The translations under genes and the position numbers were made by a program. Source: UMGS973 sp964507795 (GTDB lineage Bacteria; Bacillota; Clostridia; Peptostreptococcales; Anaerovoracaceae). From it: a stretch of 11,797 nucleotides of DNA. The notes beneath the pieces were generated by a model. The model was not told the DNA's origin. It worked only from the letters and a program-made list of their open reading frames with translations, and made no database searches. Of this stretch, positions 7,452-11,797 are shown piece after piece. Within the stretch, counting starts at the first letter, position 1; every line of letters begins with the position of its first letter. The stretch covers positions 1 to 11,797 of the forward strand of contig CAZDQV010000060.1 in NCBI GenBank assembly GCA_964507795.1, given 5' to 3'.

Positions 7452-8653
7452 AGACTGACTCCTTTCGAATATCTCCAGATATCTCTTTCCATGCATACAT
7501 TGAGGCCGCAGCATTCTGCAGGCTCCAGCTTGTATTTGTCGTAGAGCATGGCAAAATGCTCTTTGACCTGTCTGTAATAATCTATATCGGGTGCCTGCAT
7601 GGAATTCATGACAGGTCTGCCCATAGGCATCCATATGGAAGCAGTAGGTATTATGCCTCTTTCGGCAAGATATGTTGAACCTTCTTTCAGAGTGTCAATG
7701 CTTTCAAGACCTATGATGAAATTTGAAAAGGCTTTGCCGCTTCCATGCTTTTGTGCAATATATTCGAGTGTTTTCAGGTGGCGCTCCCTTGTTGTAAAAT
7801 CGATTTTGCCCGGTGTGATTATCTTTGCTTTATTCATATCCCATACTTCGAGACTGCATGCGATACGGCTTGCACCGAGACTGAAATATTCATCTGCAAG
7901 AGCAAGCTCCTCAGGTGGAGTTATATACAGCAGAAGTTCACCCGGGATGTTGATTGTTTCTAAAAGTGCATTAAGATATGAACGAAGGTGAGCTGCTTCT
8001 GTTTTGCCTGCAAAGGTTGAACCTCCTGTAATTTGCACGCTGTTGCAATTCACTTTTTCAATGGCATATTTTACGATTTCGGCAACATCTGAGGCAGCAA
8101 GAGCCTTGGGCTGTGGTTTGCCTTTTTTGGCAAGAGACTCAAAATCCGCTCCAGAAAAGCAGAATTCGCAAGGCTTGCCTGCTGCAGCATATTCACATGG
8201 CCACAGGCATTGAAAAGCAACCCAGTCGATACCCTGAAGCACAGCATTCCCTATAAATGGAGTGCCAAGTGATGTGTGCCGGCTGAAAAAATCTGTTTTT
8301 GGTGGGAAAGTCACAAAGTCGACAAAATCTCCATTGTACATAAGTGCGGGTTTGTTATCACTTACTTCAAGAGTGAATGGAGTGCCCAGCTGTGAAGCGT
8401 ATTTGAGCAGTTTGAGATTGCTCCATGAAAGCATGCCGCCAAGATATTTCAGATGAAATCCCATGTCAGTAAGCTGGACAATAGTGCCGTCAGACAGCCT
8501 GAAACTGTTGCATGTGAGAGGATTTATATCAAGTCTGTAATCATTTGAAAACTGCCTGTATACTTCCTTGCTCACTTTGAGCCCTCTGCTTACAACCAGA
8601 CATTTGAGTTCTATTGAGTCTATTTCCTGTTTATCTATTGAGTATTTGTTCAT
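7448..8653 (-). CDS. Radical SAM protein with atypical CX3CX8CX2C cysteine motif, partner of DUF5714
   Basis: This 401-residue protein has an N-terminal domain of about 140 residues without recognised motifs. A radical SAM core follows, with the cluster region at C149-x3-C153-x8-C162-x2-C165; the last Cys is followed by Phe. TGGS near 209-212 corresponds to the SAM-binding GGE-like motif, and ASRIACSLEVWD (261-272) and NFIIGLES (311-318) fit later strands of the barrel. C381, C382 and C387 near the C-terminus could bind an extra cluster or mediate transfer. The canonical CX3CX2C spacing is replaced, as in some BioB/HmdB-like and methanogen enzymes with expanded loops. The reaction is unknown. 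It starts 3 nt after the alr stop with only a weak Shine-Dalgarno sequence and ends in an ATGA overlap with the DUF5714 gene, so the three genes are one operon. Confidence 0.88.
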   Translation of the reverse strand: MNKYSIDKQEIDSIELKCLVVSRGLKVSKEVYRQFSNDYRLDINPLTCNSFRLSDGTIVQLTDMGFHLKYLGGMLSWSNLKLLKYASQLGTPFTLEVSDNKPALMYNGDFVDFVTFPPKTDFFSRHTSLGTPFIGNAVLQGIDWVAFQCLWPCEYAAAGKPCEFCFSGADFESLAKKGKPQPKALAASDVAEIVKYAIEKVNCNSVQITGGSTFAGKTEAAHLRSYLNALLETINIPGELLLYITPPEELALADEYFSLGASRIACSLEVWDMNKAKIITPGKIDFTTRERHLKTLEYIAQKHGSGKAFSNFIIGLESIDTLKEGSTYLAERGIIPTASIWMPMGRPVMNSMQAPDIDYYRQVKEHFAMLYDKYKLEPAECCGLNVCMERDIWRYSKGVSL

Positions 8654-8656
8654 GGT

Positions 8657-9796
8657 TTATCTTCTCGTATATACTTTGGGAAGCCTTTGACCGAAGGCAC
8701 ATAAAATTTCATAATTGATTGTTCCTGTTGCGTTTGCAATATCATCGGCAAGGATAGTGTTCTTGCCGTCGCTGCCCATTATGATGACTTCGTCTCCGAT
8801 TTTGACATCAGGCACATCTGTTACATCTATCATACACTGGTCCATGCATATATTGCCTGCAAGCGGTGCCTTGACACCATTTACTATAACTTCTCCGCGG
8901 GATGAATACGGTCTTGGATAACCGTCTGCATACCCCAGTGGTATGGTTGCTATCTTGCTTGGACGATTTGCTATGAAATTCCTGCCATAGCTGACCGAAA
9001 ACCCTGCAGGTATATTTTTGATATGTGATATGATTGCTTTTACAGACATGACAGGTTTAAGTGAAAGACTGTTTTTTTCAACCTCATCTGAAGGGTAGCA
9101 GCCATAGAGAATTATACCGGGGCGTACTGCATCAAAGTGTGTTGATGGAAGCTCCATTACAGCCGCGCTGTTTGCAAGGGTTCGCACAGGAATATTGAGG
9201 CCGGCTGATATGAGCCTGGTGTAAAATTCATTGAACAAGGTCTCTTGCTGATAAGAAAAAGTTTTGTCAGCAATATCCGCTACAGCCAGATGTGAAAACA
9301 GCCCGGCTATTTTGAAATTGGGAAGCTTTGAAATCAGTTGGATTTCTGATACAGCATTTGCGTCGTCCGTAAGATAGCCTACTCTGCCCATGCCTGTATC
9401 TACAGCGATAAAGGCTGATATTTCTTTGCCTGCGTTGACTGCAGCCTGTGAAATGGCGATAGCGTTTTGCAGGCTGCAGATAACAGGGGTGAAATCATAT
9501 TGAACAAGGATATCGGCACAGGCATCAGGTATAAGGCTGAGGACTAAAATCTGTTCATGTATGTTTGCTTCTCTGAGAGTAATTGCCTCCTGAAGGGTTG
9601 CTACAGCAAGGGTATCAATGTTGTTTTCTCTGAGAGTCCCGGCGACTTTGACAGCACCGTGCCCGTATCCGTCGGCCTTGACAACTCCGATTATTTTGGT
9701 GCCGGGTTTTACTTTGCGCTTTATATTCTCTATATTATATTCCAGGTTTGCTAAATTGATTTCCGCCCATGCGGATCTTAAGGTTTCTTTGTACAT
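8657..9796 (-). CDS. alr: Alanine racemase
   Basis: This PLP-dependent enzyme interconverts L- and D-alanine for peptidoglycan synthesis in the cytoplasm. At 379 residues it has normal length and both domains: a TIM-barrel N-terminus with the PLP lysine K40 in VVKADGYGHGA and the HLAVAD segment near 169-174, then the beta-domain with catalytic Y270 in VSYGRNF, PLGYADGYPR (286-295) and the AGNICMDQ substrate loop with M318 and D319. The ATG at 9796 is chosen because GGGAG precedes it by about 7 nt. An upstream in-frame ATG at 9901 would add 35 unconserved residues running through the promoter and the neighbour's terminator. It is first in an operon with the radical SAM and DUF5714 genes, an unusual pairing for alr. 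Confidence 0.97.
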   Translation of the reverse strand: MYKETLRSAWAEINLANLEYNIENIKRKVKPGTKIIGVVKADGYGHGAVKVAGTLRENNIDTLAVATLQEAITLREANIHEQILVLSLIPDACADILVQYDFTPVICSLQNAIAISQAAVNAGKEISAFIAVDTGMGRVGYLTDDANAVSEIQLISKLPNFKIAGLFSHLAVADIADKTFSYQQETLFNEFYTRLISAGLNIPVRTLANSAAVMELPSTHFDAVRPGIILYGCYPSDEVEKNSLSLKPVMSVKAIISHIKNIPAGFSVSYGRNFIANRPSKIATIPLGYADGYPRPYSSRGEVIVNGVKAPLAGNICMDQCMIDVTDVPDVKIGDEVIIMGSDGKNTILADDIANATGTINYEILCAFGQRLPKVYTRR

Positions 9797-9833
9797 GTAT
9801 ATTCTCCCATAGGTAGTGTGTTGAACACTTTTT

Positions 9834-9863
9834 ATTCTAACATTGTAAGAGGGGATTGTACAA
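9834..9863 (-). promoter_or_regulatory. Predicted promoter of the alr operon
   Basis: On the minus strand TTGTAC (9858-9863) is followed after 18 bp by TAGAAT (9834-9839), just downstream of the previous gene's terminator. The small palindrome GTGTTGAACAC (9818-9828) lies at or just after the expected start point and could be an operator, but this is weak. Confidence 0.5.
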
Positions 9864-9873
9864 TATTGATAAT

Positions 9874-9898
9874 AAAAAAACCGGATAAAATATCCGGT
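9874..9898 (-). terminator. Intrinsic terminator of the NrdD-tail-like gene
   Basis: The 8-base arms ACCGGATA (9880-9887) and TATCCGGT (9891-9898) enclose a 3-base loop and are followed on the minus strand by seven U residues (9874-9880). The terminator begins 8 nt after the stop codon of the small gene at 9907 and separates it from the alr operon. Confidence 0.9.
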
Positions 9899-9906
9899 CA
9901 TCAGAA

Positions 9907-10191
9907 TCAGATTTGTTCCATTGCTGTGCTGTCTCCCAGAGAATGTTTGACTCTGTCAGCTTCTTCTGCTGTTTTGGCGTCATTCCACATATCCATAGTG
10001 CCTACCAGATAACCTGTGATTCGTCTGATGCGCTCAAATGGTACAGGTGTGAATTTGTAGTTTAAATCTGCATAATCCCCGTCTATGTTAATGTCCAGGG
10101 ATTCAAGTTTCCTGTTGTATTTGTTCTGAAGATAGTCAACATATGCCATTGCTTCATCATGGGAAGCGTTGCCTGTAATTTGTATGCTCAT
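9907..10191 (-). CDS. Small protein resembling the C-terminal glycyl-radical tail of anaerobic ribonucleotide reductase (NrdD-like)
   Basis: The 94-residue protein is preceded by a strong AGGAGGG 6 nt before the ATG. Its C-terminal half (58-83) contains ITGYLVGT, MWNDAK and DRVKH, which match in order the end of class III ribonucleotide reductase (pattern CGYIGT, FWN-x-GR, DRV-x-H, from memory). The NrdD glycyl-radical loop is R-x-CGY; here the corresponding segment is RRITGY with G60, so the cysteine is replaced by threonine. The cysteine-pair zinc site that precedes this loop in NrdD is absent; the protein has no cysteine at all. The N-terminal half (1-50) is not recognised. Such small proteins are often annotated simply as anaerobic ribonucleoside-triphosphate reductase. 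It cannot be a complete reductase; a GrcA/YfiD-like spare glycyl-radical role is a hypothesis. It is monocistronic, with its own terminator. Confidence 0.75.
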   Translation of the reverse strand: MSIQITGNASHDEAMAYVDYLQNKYNRKLESLDINIDGDYADLNYKFTPVPFERIRRITGYLVGTMDMWNDAKTAEEADRVKHSLGDSTAMEQI

Positions 10192-10228
10192 AAAAATCCC
10201 TCCTAAATATATTTCACATGCGGCTTTT

Positions 10229-10234
10229 ATTTTA
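10229..10234 (-). promoter_or_regulatory. Possible extended -10 box for the NrdD-tail-like gene
   Basis: The minus strand reads TGG-TAAAAT here, an extended -10 with no convincing -35 at 16-18 bp. It lies 38 nt upstream of the ATG at 10191. The 182-bp interval 10192-10373 otherwise holds only this and the divergent tRNA promoter. Confidence 0.35.
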
Positions 10235-10329
10235 CCACATACACTATATTTTGTGTAGAAGAAATCAAAAAAACATTAAAAAAACAATATGTAGAGAAAA
10301 AAGTCTGAAATTTAAAAACGCTTAAAGAC

Positions 10330-10359
10330 TTGAAAAACACTCATGCTTTGTGGTATTAT
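10330..10359 (+). promoter_or_regulatory. Predicted promoter of tRNA-Arg(CCU)
   Basis: TTGAAA (10330-10335) is separated by 18 bp from TATTAT (10354-10359). The predicted start is about 8 nt before the mature tRNA 5' end, typical for a monocistronic tRNA gene. Confidence 0.65.
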
Positions 10360-10373
10360 CTATAAGTAAATGT

Positions 10374-10449
10374 GCTCCCGTAGCTCAGGGGATAGAGCGT
10401 CGGTTTCCTAAACCGTGCGTCGGAGGTTCGAATCCTCTCGGGAGTGCCA
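10374..10449 (+). tRNA. tRNA-Arg, anticodon CCU (reads AGG)
   Basis: The cloverleaf folds by hand. The acceptor GCTCCCG/CGGGAGT has a G1-U72 wobble, and the D stem is GCTC/GAGC. The anticodon arm is TCGGT/ACCGT with loop TTCCTAA, giving CCT at 34-36. The variable loop has five bases, the T arm is GGAGG/CCTCT with TTCGAAT, and the discriminator is G with an encoded CCA. The first anticodon-stem pair is a U-U mismatch, unusual but tolerable. The gene has its own promoter and terminator. Confidence 0.95.
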
Positions 10450-10454
10450 ATTCT

Positions 10455-10499
10455 AAACCGCTCGAAAACGTTGAAATTTTAGTGCTTTCGGCGGTTTTT
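10455..10499 (+). terminator. Intrinsic terminator of tRNA-Arg(CCU)
   Basis: AAACCGC (10455-10461) pairs with GCGGTTT (10491-10497). After a bulged T, CGAAA (10463-10467) pairs with TTTCG (10486-10490) around an 18-base loop. The hairpin runs into five T residues. It starts 6 nt after the encoded CCA. Confidence 0.75.
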
Positions 10500-10609
10500 G
10501 CGTTGAATGCTGTCAAAAATAACGATTATGGTAAAGTTCAAATATTGTCATACCAAGCCCAACAACGGAAACAGGATGCGAATGTATTCGGGCTTTTTAA
10601 GCGATTGCC
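10500..10609. other. Non-coding, decayed interval after the tRNA terminator
   Basis: No coding region or convincing homology is visible here. The only structure is a weak hairpin, AAGCCC (10555-10560) with GGGCTT (10590-10595), followed by a short T-run on the plus strand; its long loop includes GCGAATGTATTCG, itself partly self-complementary. It may be an old terminator. This interval, together with the two gene fragments that follow, makes up the gene-poor region 10450-10986. Confidence 0.4.
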
Positions 10610-10858
10610 CTACTCTTTTGAAGCCTTCCTTGCGAGGCTCAGCAAACTATCCTGAACTACTCCTGAAAGGCTCAAATGGTTCTTCTGAACATAGGTATCA
10701 AGCAATGCAGGAATAGTTATATTCCTCCTTACAGCCTTAGTTCCGTACTGCTTGGCATAAGCAGTCATATCAAGAACGAGAAGACTTACAAAGCTGTCAT
10801 CGTCTGCCTTGACATCGTCCAAGTCGCTGGCAGCAGGGAAGCCGTTACCTTCCTCGAT
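10610..10858 (-). pseudogene. HicB-family antitoxin, C-terminal fragment only
   Basis: About 83 codons are open on the minus strand, from just after an in-frame TAA (10868-10870) to a TAG at 10612-10610. The reading matches the C-terminal half of HicB antitoxins of Firmicutes: an EEG-x-GFPAASDL linker, DDSFVSLLVLDMTAYAKQYG, then the ribbon-helix-helix-like stretch KAVRRNITIPALLDTYV followed by LSLSGVVQDSLLSLARK. The N-terminal partially degraded RNase-H-like half is missing, and I see no hicA toxin gene on either side. A TTG at 10822 would give a 70-residue product, but it lacks a clear ribosome binding site, so I call it a remnant. Its 5' edge meets the next fragment at about 10857. Confidence 0.65.
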
Positions 10859-10961
10859 GGAGGGTATTTACACCACATCTGTCAACAGTTATACTATTGA
10901 CGAAGCACCTATGGTATACAACTTCAAGACTTCAGGGGATGTTCCATGGAAAAAGAAATGA
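10857..10961 (+). pseudogene. Probable RtcB-type RNA ligase C-terminal remnant with internal deletion
   Basis: The plus strand reads MEGIYTTSVNSYTIDEAPMV followed by YNFKTSGDVPWKKK and a TGA at 10959-10961. From memory, RtcB-family proteins of Clostridia have a GIYTTSVN...DEAPMVYK segment, then about 30 residues, then a terminal KPVYNFK. Here MVY is joined straight to NFK, which would fit a deletion between two VY positions. Upstream of 10857 the homology stops and the HicB fragment begins on the other strand. No ribosome binding site or intact start is present. Identification is from remembered family patterns and is tentative. Confidence 0.45.
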
Positions 10962-10986
10962 TTTAAATTGCGGGAGGAAGGTAGAT

Positions 10987-11706
10987 TTGAAATTATACAT
11001 AGACGGGATTAAAGCTAACCATGTTAAGAGTTTTTTTACAACCGCAGAGGGCGGAGATAGAACACCATATACAAATGATATGGTCAGGAAAGCCCTTGGC
11101 ATGGAAGATACTGTGTGGGTCAGAAGCAGGCAGATACATAAGGACAACATAATAGTTATAGATAAGAAACCTGCAAGAGACCTTATCCTTGACGGATATG
11201 ATGCTTTTGTAACCGATATCCCGGATATTTGCCTCATAACAGCCCATGCAGACTGCATACCTGTGCAGCTTTATGACCCTGAAGCAAAAGTCATAGCAGC
11301 GGTTCATGCGGGCTGGAGAGGCACAGCTCTTGGCATTGCCGCAAAGACAGCGGAGGTTATGAAACAAAGATACGGATGCACAGATATCAGGGGATTTATA
11401 GGCCCCGGCATATCGAAATGCTGCTTTGAAACTGATATTGATGTGCCGCAGGATATGAGAGATGCTTTCAAATGGGCAGATGAATATATATTTGAGGGCA
11501 AAGCAGAGGGAAAGTTTTATGTGGATCTCAAAGGCATCAACAAAAGGCAGCTTGAAGAGGCCGGGGCTGTGGATATCGAAATAAGCGATATATGCACGTG
11601 CTGTAATGATGAGTTTTGCTCCCATAGGAGAGACCCTGCAGGTAACCTCAGAATGGCATCAGGAATATGTCTTTTTGTTGACACGGCACCCGATTATTGT
11701 GTATAG
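10987..11706 (+). CDS. pgeF: Peptidoglycan editing factor / multicopper-oxidase-like laccase-domain protein (YfiH family)
   Basis: The 239-residue protein starts at TTG 10987. GGGAGGAAGG (10972-10981) is the only good ribosome binding site, and the protein then begins at the normal YfiH position (MKLYIDGIK). Upstream in-frame codons run back to 10897 inside the RtcB-like remnant and are not conserved. The metal-binding triad is present: H51 in SRQIHKDN, C90 in HADCIPV and H107 in AVHAGWRG, along with the C-terminal NDEFCSHRRD segment. The family was long called polyphenol oxidase; E. coli YfiH is reported to remove misincorporated L-Ser from UDP-MurNAc peptides, and other members act on purine nucleosides. 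No separate promoter is evident upstream. tRNA-Arg(CCG) begins 16 nt after the TAG stop with no terminator between them, so co-transcription is likely. Confidence 0.92.
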   Translation: MKLYIDGIKANHVKSFFTTAEGGDRTPYTNDMVRKALGMEDTVWVRSRQIHKDNIIVIDKKPARDLILDGYDAFVTDIPDICLITAHADCIPVQLYDPEAKVIAAVHAGWRGTALGIAAKTAEVMKQRYGCTDIRGFIGPGISKCCFETDIDVPQDMRDAFKWADEYIFEGKAEGKFYVDLKGINKRQLEEAGAVDIEISDICTCCNDEFCSHRRDPAGNLRMASGICLFVDTAPDYCV

Positions 11707-11710
11707 TAAA

Positions 11711-11727
11711 GAGGCAGGATATGCCTC
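11711..11727 (+). repeat. Short inverted repeat overlapping the 5' end of tRNA-Arg(CCG)
   Basis: GAGGCA (11711-11716) can pair with TGCCTC (11722-11727), which includes the first five bases of the tRNA. Such pairing in a pgeF-tRNA transcript would compete with the acceptor stem, which contains two G-U pairs. It may be chance. Confidence 0.35.
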
Positions 11728-11797
11728 CGTAGCTCAGGGGATAGAGCGGTAGTCTCCGGAACTATGCGCATGGGTTCGAGTCCCATCGGGGGTACCA
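11723..11797 (+). tRNA. tRNA-Arg, anticodon CCG (reads CGG)
   Basis: The hand fold gives acceptor GCCTCCG/CGGGGGT with G1-U72 and U4-G69 wobbles, and D stem GCTC/GAGC. The anticodon arm is GTAGT/ACTAT with loop CTCCGGA, so positions 34-36 are CCG. The variable loop is four bases, the T arm is ATGGG/CCCAT with TTCGAGT, the discriminator is A, and CCA is encoded at the very end of the window. It shares a 22-base identical stretch (11727-11748) with tRNA-Arg(CCU) at 10378-10399, covering the acceptor end, D arm and base 26. It probably depends on the pgeF transcript, since no promoter fits in the 16-nt gap. Confidence 0.95.

Noticed and set aside
7452..7634. 61-residue extension of the DUF5714 protein
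   Set aside because: It is a different-frame reading of the end of the radical SAM gene and has no family similarity; the ATGA overlap marks the true start.
9797..9901. 35-residue N-terminal extension of alanine racemase
   Set aside because: It runs through the alr promoter and the terminator of the upstream gene. The family start matches the ATG at 9796 with GGGAG.
10350..10655. Open frame crossing tRNA-Arg(CCU)
   Set aside because: The peptide is a translation of the tRNA and its terminator, a common artefact.
10897..10986. 30-residue extension of PgeF
   Set aside because: It overlaps the RtcB-like remnant in another frame and has no ribosome binding site; TTG 10987 has GGGAGG.
10378..11748. 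22-base direct repeat as possible attachment sites of an integrated element
   Set aside because: The repeat is the shared acceptor/D-arm sequence of two different tRNA-Arg genes, explained by tRNA homology. No integrase or cargo lies between the copies apart from pgeF and relics.
1..11797. In-frame TGA selenocysteine codons, CRISPR arrays, insertion sequences
   Set aside because: The flavoprotein, read codon by codon, has no internal TGA in the part seen; the hydroxylase frame is also uninterrupted. No regularly spaced repeats, transposase or terminal inverted repeats were found.

Overview
The window looks like chromosome of an anaerobic, low-to-medium GC Gram-positive bacterium of the Clostridia type. 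This is inferred from AGGAGG-type ribosome binding sites, a standalone D. gigas MOP-type molybdenum hydroxylase, a small protein carrying the tail of the anaerobic (glycyl-radical) ribonucleotide reductase, a cysteine-rich radical SAM/DUF5714 pair and many Fe-S proteins. A species cannot be named from the sequence alone.

Region 1 (1-6741) is a molybdenum-hydroxylase locus. A 985-residue fused [2Fe-2S]/molybdopterin aldehyde-oxidoreductase-type enzyme (1810-4767, minus) is followed downstream by a large iron-sulfur flavoprotein (1-1684, minus, cut by the window edge). That flavoprotein joins a GltD-like N-terminal Fe-S/FAD module to a cysteine-rich di-cluster segment and an HdrB/GlpC-like CCG domain. 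A perfect 15-bp hairpin separates the two genes. Divergent from them is a 12-TM APC-family amino acid permease (5158-6666, plus). The shared 390-bp AT-rich intergenic region holds a good sigma-A-type promoter for each direction, and an inverted repeat brackets the -10 box of the permease promoter. The natural reading is an inducible or repressible catabolic locus: import an amino-acid-like compound, oxidise it or a derived aldehyde or heterocycle at molybdenum, and pass the electrons to the Fe-S flavoprotein. The substrate is unknown.

Region 2 (6747-9863, minus) is a compact operon: alanine racemase (alr), then after 3 nt a radical SAM protein with unusual cysteine spacing, then with an ATGA overlap a cysteine-rich DUF5714 protein. 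The last two genes are translationally coupled, have no known function that I can name, and are the best candidate here for an undescribed enzyme system.

Region 3 (9874-10191, minus) is a single small gene with its own strong terminator. It encodes a 94-residue protein whose C-terminal half resembles the glycyl-radical tail of NrdD.

Region 4 (10330-11797, plus) starts with tRNA-Arg(CCU), its promoter and its terminator. A decayed stretch follows in which a HicB antitoxin C-terminal fragment (minus) abuts what looks like a deleted RtcB C-terminal fragment (plus). Next come pgeF/yfiH, read from a TTG start, and tRNA-Arg(CCG), which ends exactly at the window edge. I see no CRISPR array, insertion sequence, rRNA or replication origin.
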